DNA of 64,000 bases, taken from assembly GCF_029664245.1 (NCBI RefSeq), contig NZ_JANAIE010000006.1, positions 62,001 to 126,000 of the forward strand, in the 5' to 3' direction. The DNA is from Profundicola chukchiensis. GTDB taxonomy: Bacteria > Bacteroidota > Bacteroidia > Flavobacteriales > Weeksellaceae. Positions 1-6,891 of the stretch are shown piece by piece; position 1 is the first letter of the stretch; every line of letters starts with the position of its first letter. The notes under the pieces were generated by a model. The model was not told the origin of the DNA. It ran no database searches and saw only the letters and a program-made list of their open reading frames with translations. The position numbers and the translations under genes are program-made.

Positions 1-30
1 CCACATATTAAAGGGAAAGTAGCTGTTTAA
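1..30 (+). CDS. C-terminal end of an unidentified gene (partial)
   Basis: An open frame runs from the window edge to a TAA at 28-30 and reads PHIKGKVAV. It is followed at once by a strong terminator hairpin, which supports a real gene end. A tail of the form H-x-x-GKV-V is common at the C-terminus of zinc-binding alcohol dehydrogenases and quinone reductases, but nine residues cannot establish this. Confidence 0.35.
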   Translation, partial: PHIKGKVAV

Positions 31-50
31 GAGCTAGTATAAAGATTTTT

Positions 51-80
51 AAAAGACGCTGATATTTTCAGCGTCTTTTT
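51..80. terminator. Bidirectional intrinsic terminator
   Basis: A perfect 12-bp inverted repeat (51-62 and 68-79) has a 5-nt loop. A-rich and T-rich flanks lie on the two sides, so it can end both the plus-strand gene entering at base 1 and the minus-strand oxygenase gene whose stop overlaps the hairpin edge. Confidence 0.85.
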
Positions 81-1204
81 TATTTGATGTTATTTTTATA
101 ATCATTTAAAATGATGGCTTGATGCTTTCTACCTTCTAGAATTTGCTTTTTCTTATTGAAAGTCATTTTGTTCTTAAGCTGAATGATATTTGGTATCAAA
201 TGAGGCATAACAACACTAGGAATTTGTAAATCCTTACGAATGTTGGCATCAATCAGATAATTGGCTACACTCTTATGAACATAGCCCATACTTTGGTTAA
301 TGGGTTTAAGGTAAAACAGGCTAATCGGTGTGTCTTCATTTAATAATGAATCGGTAAGTTTTAAGGCATCTTCATCGGGCGCTAATTGATATTTTGTCCA
401 GAAATAGAAAAAACTTAAAGCTTCTTTTTTATCATTAGGAATTAAATCTATTGGAACACCTAATAGGTATGTAATGTATTTCCAAAGATGAAAAACACCT
501 GCTTCTTCACGCTCGCTAAATTCAAAATTTAATTGATTTAAACCATATAAATAATACACCGTAAAAGCCATGTGGGTGGCTATCATGTCTGCATGGTTAA
601 TCGGAACTCCATATTTTTTAATATCCCAATGCGGGAATTTTTCCTCAATCATTAAACGCGAAGCTGAATGGATCAAGCGAGTTTGCAAACAAGCATTAAA
701 TCGTAAATCATTTGTTGAGGTATTGCTTCTGGTGACTTCTACCCAAAATTTTAAAGTATTATAAAGCCTATGAATCGCGCCTTTTTCTAACGAACCTGTC
801 GCGACCAAGGGTTTGGTGAGATTAGCAAAAGTATAACCACCAAGAAGAGCGAAATTTCTTAAAATTAATAAGCCATTCAATCCACTTCTCTCTGAAAGTT
901 GTGAACCTAATCTTATTAAATCCGTATCAACCCAATCCGGAATAATTCTTAATTCATCCCTAAACTGAATATAATTCTCTGGTAATTCTAAAGTTGAAAA
1001 CCCATGAAGTGATTTCATTATAATTTTAAAATCACCGCTTTGAATCCAATTTTGAGTAAATTGATCACATTTTTCATCATATTCTTCAAATAGACTTGTT
1101 GAAAAATCAGAATTTAAATCATCTTTGGTAAGCCCAGCCCAATCAAGAAAATCCTTGCCATTTCCTGACTTCCAAAATTTAATATTCTTCTTATTTTCAA
1201 TCAT
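80..1204 (-). CDS. MpaB/DUF2236 family oxygenase-like protein
   Basis: This 374-residue protein resembles the MpaB/DUF2236 family, which includes the rubber oxygenase Lcp and the fungal ER-bound oxygenase MpaB. Family members are helical haem-b proteins. The middle of the protein shows the family pattern: a WVEVTR segment near 154, an RLIH motif (R176, H179) that would supply a haem-ligand histidine, and a G-V-P-I-N-H segment near 200 followed by an HLWKYI-type helix and LLGVP. No signal peptide or clear membrane segment is visible, so a cytoplasmic location is likely. It is transcribed alone, away from the glgB gene. The substrate is unknown. The family call is firm, the haem is inferred and the reaction is not known. 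Confidence 0.75.
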   Translation of the reverse strand: MIENKKNIKFWKSGNGKDFLDWAGLTKDDLNSDFSTSLFEEYDEKCDQFTQNWIQSGDFKIIMKSLHGFSTLELPENYIQFRDELRIIPDWVDTDLIRLGSQLSERSGLNGLLILRNFALLGGYTFANLTKPLVATGSLEKGAIHRLYNTLKFWVEVTRSNTSTNDLRFNACLQTRLIHSASRLMIEEKFPHWDIKKYGVPINHADMIATHMAFTVYYLYGLNQLNFEFSEREEAGVFHLWKYITYLLGVPIDLIPNDKKEALSFFYFWTKYQLAPDEDALKLTDSLLNEDTPISLFYLKPINQSMGYVHKSVANYLIDANIRKDLQIPSVVMPHLIPNIIQLKNKMTFNKKKQILEGRKHQAIILNDYKNNIK

Positions 1205-1454
1205 TTTTATCGTCTATATAGGGATAGAGTGGGCAAATTATACACCAAATTATTTCTTTAATTTTAATAGAATTTAATACGAGTAATACTTCACGAGCTC
1301 TGTTAATGCTAATTTATAGCTTAAGAATATGAGAATGAAATATGTTATTTGAATAAGCAAAATAGGCTTTATTTATTGAAAATCCGCTTAGTTAAAATGC
1401 TTCTAAAAAAGACTTTAGAAATATAAATTAATACCTAGAATTTATAGATATATG

Positions 1455-1462
1455 TATCTTTG
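1455..1462 (+). promoter_or_regulatory. Bacteroidota -7 promoter box of glgB
   Basis: The sequence TATCTTTG matches the Bacteroidota -7 consensus TAnnTTTG exactly. Transcription should start about 4 nt downstream, giving a leader of about 15 nt to the ATG at 1481. The TTG at 1460-1462 lies inside this box and therefore cannot be the translation start. No clear -33 TTG is seen at the usual distance. Confidence 0.75.
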
Positions 1463-1480
1463 GCAATTAAATCCAACCTT

Positions 1481-3448
1481 ATGCATGCCTTAACTTTAAT
1501 AGAAAAAGATCCACTTCTAAAACCATTTGAGCAACAGCTTGTTAACAGAATAGAGTGGTATCAAAACACCAAAGATTATATTGAAAAGCATTTCGGTAGC
1601 CTTGATAGGTTTGCCTCAGCGCATGAGTTTTTTGGCTTTCAATATGATGAGAAAAAGCAAGGTTGGTGGTTTAGAGATTGGTTGCCTAATGCTTCTTATG
1701 TCTCGCTGATTGGAGATTTTAATGGTTGGGATAGAGCAGCGAATCCTTTAAGAAGAGGAAATTATGGTGCTTGGGAGATTTTCTTGTCGGATGAGGAGTA
1801 CAAGGATAAATTAGTCCCTGGTTCTAAGGTGAAAATGCACGTTCATGGCGAAAATGGTCAATTAGATAGGATTCCGGCTTACATAAGACAGGTGGTTCAA
1901 AAGGAAGACCATGGATATGATGGAGTTTTTGCCGGCATTATTCAATATCAATGGAAAAATAAATTTTCAGCAAAAGATATCAAAACCCCTCTAATTTATG
2001 AGGCACACGTTGGAATGGCGACAGAGGAAGAGCGTGTTGGAAGTTATCGAGAGTTTGCGGAAAATATCTTACCTAGAATTAAAAAATTAGGTTACAACTG
2101 CGTACAATTAATGGCGATTCAAGAGCATCCGTATTATGGTTCTTTTGGATACCAAGTTTCAAATTATTTTGCGCCAAGTTCACGTTTTGGTTCACCAGAT
2201 GATTTGAGATATCTCATCGATACTGCACATGGAATGGGAATCGCAGTGATTTTAGATGTGGTGCATAGTCATGCAGTGAAAAATAGAGACGAAGGTCTTG
2301 CTGAGTTAGACGGAACGGAGCAGTATTTTGACGGTTGGCAACCCGACTGGGATTCGCGCACTTTTGATTATAAGAAAATAGAAGTAAAACGCTTTTTAGC
2401 TTCCAATCTTAAATACTGGATGGAAGAATTTAAATTCGATGGTTTTAGGTTTGATGGAGTAACGAGCATGCTTTACCAACATTTTGGTCATGTTGAATTC
2501 ACTGATTATTCTAAATATTTCACTGATACCAACAATGATGCGATTATTTATTTGCAGTTAGCTAATGAGTTGATTCACAACCTTAATCCTGATGTCATTA
2601 GCATTTGCGAAGATATGAGCGGTATGCCAGGAGCTGTGCGTCCTGTTGAGGAGGGTGGATTAGGATTTGATTATCGTTTGGCGATGGGCTTGCCTGATTT
2701 TTGGTTTACCTTATTAGAAACCAAAAAAGATGAGGATTGGCACATGGGCGATTTATACTGGCATCTGATAAATCGTAGAAAAGATGAAAAGAACATTGCC
2801 TATGCAGAGAGTCATGACCAGGCTTTGGTAGGTGATAAAACTTTGGTCTTTTGGTTAATGGATTCCGCCATGTATACAGAAATGAGCATTTTTAATGAGA
2901 GTTTGGTGGTGGACAGAGGAATTGCTCTACACAAAATGATTCGTTTTATTACGGCAGTATTAGGTGGTGAAGGCTATATGAATTTCATGGGAAATGAATT
3001 TGGACACCCAGAGTGGATTGATTTTCCGAGAGCAGAAAACGATTGGAGTTATAAATATGCACGAAGACAATGGTCTTTAGCTGATAAAGATCATTTGAAA
3101 TATCAATTTTTAGAGAAATTTGATCAAGAAATGATTTCTTTGATTAAGGAGTTTAATGTTTTAAATACTACAGAGGATTATAAACTTTATGAAGATAACG
3201 AAAGAAAGATTTTAGCTTTTAGAAAAGCGGATTTAATATTTGTCTTTAATTTTGGTCAAGAAAGTTTTACAGACTTTAGTTTTAATACGCTAGAAAAAGC
3301 GGATTATAATATCATACTATCTTCAGACGATAAAGATTTAGGAGGATTTGATAGAATAGATAAGGAAATGGTTTACTCGTCTAAAAATCATGATTTAACT
3401 TTATATTTACCTAGCAGAACGGCTTTGGTATTGAAGAAAAAAGCATAA
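1481..3448 (+). CDS. glgB: 1,4-alpha-glucan branching enzyme, eukaryote-like GH13 type
   Basis: The enzyme forms alpha-1,6 branches in glycogen. The start is placed at the ATG at 1481, giving 655 residues, because the longer reading from TTG 1460 begins inside the -7 promoter box. Counting from 1460, an N-terminal CBM48-type sandwich (about 60-160) precedes the GH13 barrel (about 175-560). The nucleophile is D332 in DGFRFDGVTSMLY, the acid/base is E384 in ICEDMSGMP, and AESHD carries the transition-state Asp. The VTSMLY and EDMSGMP signatures match plant, fungal and animal branching enzymes rather than E. coli GlgB, so this is the GH13_8-like type. No other glycogen gene is adjacent. A strong terminator follows. 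Confidence 0.93.
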   Translation: MHALTLIEKDPLLKPFEQQLVNRIEWYQNTKDYIEKHFGSLDRFASAHEFFGFQYDEKKQGWWFRDWLPNASYVSLIGDFNGWDRAANPLRRGNYGAWEIFLSDEEYKDKLVPGSKVKMHVHGENGQLDRIPAYIRQVVQKEDHGYDGVFAGIIQYQWKNKFSAKDIKTPLIYEAHVGMATEEERVGSYREFAENILPRIKKLGYNCVQLMAIQEHPYYGSFGYQVSNYFAPSSRFGSPDDLRYLIDTAHGMGIAVILDVVHSHAVKNRDEGLAELDGTEQYFDGWQPDWDSRTFDYKKIEVKRFLASNLKYWMEEFKFDGFRFDGVTSMLYQHFGHVEFTDYSKYFTDTNNDAIIYLQLANELIHNLNPDVISICEDMSGMPGAVRPVEEGGLGFDYRLAMGLPDFWFTLLETKKDEDWHMGDLYWHLINRRKDEKNIAYAESHDQALVGDKTLVFWLMDSAMYTEMSIFNESLVVDRGIALHKMIRFITAVLGGEGYMNFMGNEFGHPEWIDFPRAENDWSYKYARRQWSLADKDHLKYQFLEKFDQEMISLIKEFNVLNTTEDYKLYEDNERKILAFRKADLIFVFNFGQESFTDFSFNTLEKADYNIILSSDDKDLGGFDRIDKEMVYSSKNHDLTLYLPSRTALVLKKKA

Positions 3449-3465
3449 TTAAAGTATTGATATAA

Positions 3466-3510
3466 AAGAAAAAATCAGGTAGTATTTTGCTACCTAATTT
3501 TTTTTTTTTT
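3466..3510. terminator. Bidirectional terminator between glgB and the murU operon
   Basis: Arms at 3472-3482 and 3490-3500 pair with one mismatch around a 7-nt loop. A long T run follows on the plus strand and an A-rich flank gives T's on the minus strand, as expected between convergent genes. Confidence 0.8.
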
Positions 3511-3550
3511 AATTCTTTTAGTTTCTATTGTTTAAGTAATCCTTCATTTC

Positions 3551-4261
3551 TTATTTAAACCACTGTTCAGCTAAAGGTACACTTTCCATTTTACCTACAT
3601 CTAAAAGTTTGTAGTTTGTGTGGTCAAAACCATAGATTTCGTGACTTTTCATTAATTCCATATAAGGTTTCATGATAGAGAATTTACCCTCAAAAGTGTT
3701 TAATTCAAAAAACTTGGGGTCGATGATGTGAATTCCACTAAAAGCTAATGCTTGTTTATATTCTGGGTTTTCAATAATACTATCTCCATTTCTTAAATCT
3801 TTCCAGCCACAGAGTTTATTATTTTCATCGAATAACAACTTTCGAGTGCTTTCTCTATCACTCACTGCCAAAGAGATTAAAGCCTCGTGCTGCGAATGAA
3901 ATGTAATAAATTCATCGATCGGCATATCGGTCAGAATATCTGAATTCATTACCAAAAATGGCTTGTCGCCCAATAAATCTTTAGCCTTAACTAAACCACC
4001 ACCTGTTTCTAATAATTCCTCTCTTTCATCTGAAATTTGAATCTCAACACCAAAATTGTCATTTTGCTTTAAAAAATCTTCAATCTGATCTGCAAAATGG
4101 TGGACATTAATCACAAATTCTTGAATGCCGTAAGATTTTAAATATTCAATATTACGTTGCAACAATGGTTTTCCATTTACAGGAAATAGGGCTTTGGGCG
4201 CGTTAAAAGTAAAAGGTTGGAGCCGAGTTCCTAATCCGGCCGCGAAAATCATGGCTTTCAT
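3551..4261 (-). CDS. Sugar-1-phosphate nucleotidyltransferase, MurU-like
   Basis: This is a 236-residue nucleotidyltransferase. The nucleotide-binding loop AAGLGTRLQPFT (7-18), the PKALFPV segment (22-28), the substrate-side ETGGG (85-89) and the metal-binding NSD (106-108) are all present. Order and spacing resemble Pseudomonas MurU, which makes UDP-MurNAc from MurNAc-1-phosphate and UTP. The AmgK-like kinase two genes upstream supports that role, because AmgK supplies MurNAc-1-phosphate. It starts 1 nt after the RapZ-domain gene stops and is the last gene of the operon. A mannose-1-phosphate guanylyltransferase remains possible, since these families share the same fold and motifs. Family is certain; MurU function is inferred from context. 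Confidence 0.8.
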   Translation of the reverse strand: MKAMIFAAGLGTRLQPFTFNAPKALFPVNGKPLLQRNIEYLKSYGIQEFVINVHHFADQIEDFLKQNDNFGVEIQISDEREELLETGGGLVKAKDLLGDKPFLVMNSDILTDMPIDEFITFHSQHEALISLAVSDRESTRKLLFDENNKLCGWKDLRNGDSIIENPEYKQALAFSGIHIIDPKFFELNTFEGKFSIMKPYMELMKSHEIYGFDHTNYKLLDVGKMESVPLAEQWFK

Positions 4262-4262
4262 A

Positions 4263-4688
4263 TTAATATGGCTTATTGATCCAGTTTTTAGATTCTTGTA
4301 CTACATGTTCCACATTAACTTCAGCTTCAGGATATTTATTTTTTAAATGATTTGCCATATAATCTGCTGCATATACAGACCTATGTTGACCACCTGTGCA
4401 ACCAAAATTAACTTCTAAGTTGGTGAAGTTTCTTGCCAAATAATCCTCTACAGAAATTTCTACAATGGAAACTGCAGATTTTATGAATTCAGGCATTCTG
4501 GTCTGAGTTTCTAAATAGTCCATCACGCCTTTATCTCTTCCAGTTTGGGTTTTAAATTCCTCGATTCTTCCAGGATTTAATATTCCTCTACAATCAAAAG
4601 CAAATCCACCTCCGTTGCCAGATTTATCTTCGGGAATACCCTTTTTATAAGAGAAGCTACGAACGTTAATTTTTAATTTTTCAGACAT
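4263..4688 (-). CDS. Stand-alone RapZ C-terminal domain protein
   Basis: This 141-residue protein corresponds to the C-terminal half of RapZ. The signature FDCRGILNPG (31-40), the TGRDKGV stretch (49-55) and GCTGGQHRS (96-104) are present, while the N-terminal P-loop kinase-like half of E. coli RapZ is absent. In E. coli the C-terminal domain binds glucosamine-6-phosphate and the small RNA GlmZ, tying RapZ to cell-wall precursor supply. Here the gene sits between an AmgK-like kinase (overlapping it by one base, TAATG) and a MurU-like transferase (1-nt gap), so tight co-translation is likely. A role as amino-sugar sensor or as a regulatory subunit of the kinase is inferred. Some Bacteroidota appear to carry this domain fused to the kinase, from memory. 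Confidence 0.85.
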   Translation of the reverse strand: MSEKLKINVRSFSYKKGIPEDKSGNGGGFAFDCRGILNPGRIEEFKTQTGRDKGVMDYLETQTRMPEFIKSAVSIVEISVEDYLARNFTNLEVNFGCTGGQHRSVYAADYMANHLKNKYPEAEVNVEHVVQESKNWINKPY

Positions 4689-5683
4689 TAAATATTATTT
4701 TTAGGAATATGAGTTAAATTTAAAGAAGAGCAAATATTTTTAAGGGTTGGGAATTTATCAATAATCCCTATTTCTGCAATTTGATTTAGGTTTTGAATTC
4801 CTAGCGCCAAACTATCTCTGAAATGAGTTTTGTTTTGAATAAAACCTAGTTTGCCATAGGCTCCTACGACCTGTAACAATCTAATTAATAAACAGATGTA
4901 GTAATCTTGTTTGAAGTCGCTAGAATTAAAACGATTAGGTAATAATTTCTTTAGTTCAGAAGTATAGATACTGTATAAACTGTCCTTTTCTTCTATTGTT
5001 AAATTTGCTTTAGCCTGCCATAAAAGAGAAACCAAATCATAAGCAATGGGTCCTTCCATGCCATCTTGATAATCAATAAAGTAGGTTTTGTTGTTCTTAA
5101 TCAAGATATTTCTACCTTGAAAATCACGAAACATAAAAAATCTATAATGTGTTTGTACAACAGCTTCAGCAATTTGATCAAACTCTTGAAGTAATTCAGT
5201 TTGTGAGTAATCAAGATTTATTAAATCTAAGAAATAATCTTTAAAGTAGAATAAATCTCTTAGAACTAGAATTTTGTCAAAGGAACTAAATCCATAAACT
5301 TGATTGTAATCTATAACTTGGTGGGCACCAATTTGAAGATGAGCAAGCTTTTTGACCGCTTGTTCATAAAGAGATGAAGTGTTGGTATCATCTTTTAATT
5401 TTAACTCTAGAAGACTAATATCACCCAAATCTTCTTGAATATATAAATCTTTGTTTGAATTTATTTTAAGAACTTTCGGTACTAGTCCATTTAAATTTTG
5501 AAATAGTTCGCTTAAATAATAGAAAGATTCATTTTCAGAAATGTCCTCACTTTCGGTGAGGACATATGTTTTATCTTCAGCTTTAAATCTATAATAAGAC
5601 CTTCCCGAACCGCTTTCGGCTAGTTGGACTAAGTCAGAGTAGCCTGGGTTAAATGATAGTAGGAAGTCATCTATTATAGACAT
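4688..5683 (-). CDS. Aminoglycoside phosphotransferase-fold sugar kinase, AmgK-like
   Basis: This 331-residue kinase has a glycine/serine loop SGSGRSYYRF (24-33), a catalytic loop FRDFQGRN (R186, D187, N192) and a metal-binding IDYQDG (D204). GPIAYDLVSLLW follows directly. The last element closely resembles AmgK, the anomeric kinase that phosphorylates MurNAc and GlcNAc at C1 in the Pseudomonas recycling route. The gene starts 10 nt after the threonine dehydrogenase gene stops and overlaps the next gene by one base. With the MurU-like enzyme it would form a two-step salvage of MurNAc to UDP-MurNAc that bypasses de novo synthesis. Other small-molecule kinases of this fold cannot be excluded without biochemical data. 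Confidence 0.78.
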   Translation of the reverse strand: MSIIDDFLLSFNPGYSDLVQLAESGSGRSYYRFKAEDKTYVLTESEDISENESFYYLSELFQNLNGLVPKVLKINSNKDLYIQEDLGDISLLELKLKDDTNTSSLYEQAVKKLAHLQIGAHQVIDYNQVYGFSSFDKILVLRDLFYFKDYFLDLINLDYSQTELLQEFDQIAEAVVQTHYRFFMFRDFQGRNILIKNNKTYFIDYQDGMEGPIAYDLVSLLWQAKANLTIEEKDSLYSIYTSELKKLLPNRFNSSDFKQDYYICLLIRLLQVVGAYGKLGFIQNKTHFRDSLALGIQNLNQIAEIGIIDKFPTLKNICSSLNLTHIPKNNI

Positions 5684-5693
5684 AAACTATGAA

Positions 5694-6647
5694 TTATACG
5701 TTAATCTTAAGTTTTGACTTCAGATGTTTTAACATCTCCACGGTCATAGAATCTAAATCAAACTCAGGTTTCCAGTTCCAATCTTTTTGAGCTTGAGTGT
5801 CGTCTATGCTATTGGGCCAAGAATCGGCAATTGCTTGTCTGTAATCTGGAGCATAAGAAATCTCGAAATCTGAAATATGTTTTTTGATTTCAGCGGCAAT
5901 CTCTTCTGGGGTGAATGTAATCCCCTGTAAGTTATAAGCTGTATGAATAGTTAAGTCCTCTTTTGGAGCTTGCATTAACTCAATCGTAGCACGAATTGCA
6001 TCGTCCATATACATCATAGGAAGAGCCGTTCCTTCTCCGATAAAACTTTCGTATTTTTTGTCTTCTAAAGCTTTATAGTAAATGTCTACAGCGTAATCTG
6101 TAGTTCCACCTCCTGGTAAAGTTTTCCAGCTGATTAAACCTGGATATCTAATGCTTCTTACGTCTACACCATATTTTTGATGATATATTTCGCAGAATCC
6201 TTCTCCAGCAACTTTAGCTACACCATACATACTCAATGGATTAGTAACCTCTTCTTGCGGCGTCATATCTGCAGCGGCACCTCTACCAAATACAGCAATA
6301 CTACTAGGCCAAAATATTTTACTCAGCTTTTTGTCTTTTGCTAATTCTAGAAAAGTTAAAAGAGAGTTGGTGTTTAAGTTCCAACCTTGAATTGGATATT
6401 TCTCAGCTGTTGCAGAAAGCATGGCTGCTAAATGATAAACTTCAGTAATTTGGTTGTTGATAACGATATCCTTGATGGCTTGTTCGTCATTAACATCTAA
6501 TTTTTGATAAGGAATATCTAAATGATTCTGTTCAGGTTCTCTAATATCTGTAATTAAAACATTCTCAGAACCGTAGATCTGTGCTAATTTTTCTGCTAGC
6601 TCAGAGCCAATTTGCCCTAATGCACCAGTTACCAAAATTTTTGTCAT
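5694..6647 (-). CDS. tdh: L-threonine 3-dehydrogenase, short-chain (SDR) type
   Basis: An NAD-dependent extended SDR that oxidises L-threonine to 2-amino-3-oxobutyrate, the first step towards glycine and acetyl-CoA. The start is set at ATG 6647 (317 residues). The longer reading begins at a TTG (6683) that is part of the -7 box. From the new start the Rossmann motif GALGQIG begins at residue 8, the catalytic pair is Y141 and K145 in MYGVAK, and PGLISWKTLPGGGTTDYAV is the substrate loop typical of SDR-type threonine dehydrogenases of animals and flavobacteria. It is the first gene of the operon with amgK, rapZ-CTD and murU. The metabolic link to cell-wall salvage is not obvious and may be only co-transcription. 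Confidence 0.85.
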   Translation of the reverse strand: MTKILVTGALGQIGSELAEKLAQIYGSENVLITDIREPEQNHLDIPYQKLDVNDEQAIKDIVINNQITEVYHLAAMLSATAEKYPIQGWNLNTNSLLTFLELAKDKKLSKIFWPSSIAVFGRGAAADMTPQEEVTNPLSMYGVAKVAGEGFCEIYHQKYGVDVRSIRYPGLISWKTLPGGGTTDYAVDIYYKALEDKKYESFIGEGTALPMMYMDDAIRATIELMQAPKEDLTIHTAYNLQGITFTPEEIAAEIKKHISDFEISYAPDYRQAIADSWPNSIDDTQAQKDWNWKPEFDLDSMTVEMLKHLKSKLKINV

Positions 6648-6680
6648 GCAATTATTTTTAAAATATGCTTTTAAGAGGTT

Positions 6681-6688
6681 CAAAGATA
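6681..6688 (-). promoter_or_regulatory. -7 promoter box of the tdh-amgK-rapZ-murU operon
   Basis: On the minus strand this reads TATCTTTG, an exact -7 consensus. The predicted transcript begins near 6677, leaving about 30 nt before the ATG at 6647. A TTTG on the minus strand at 6714-6717 is 25 nt away, longer than the usual 17-23 nt spacing, so the -33 element is uncertain. Confidence 0.75.
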
Positions 6689-6831
6689 CTATGATTTACA
6701 AAATTGGTAAAATCAAATAGGTAATTTATGATTATTATAAGGTTTAGAGCTTGATTTGGCTCAGCTGTTAAGGTTTAAGTTGCTGTAATTTAAAGAGATA
6801 GCCTTGTTGGTTAAGGAAATATCATAAATAA

Positions 6832-6863
6832 TTGTGAAAATTATAAGCATAGAGTTATATTTG
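6832..6863 (+). promoter_or_regulatory. secDF promoter (-33 TTG and -7 TATATTTG)
   Basis: TTG at 6832-6834 and TATATTTG at 6856-6863 are separated by 21 nt, the normal Bacteroidota geometry. The leader to the ATG at 6892 would be about 25 nt. Confidence 0.75.
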
Positions 6864-6891
6864 CGCGTTAATAAGAACAAACCAAATCAGA

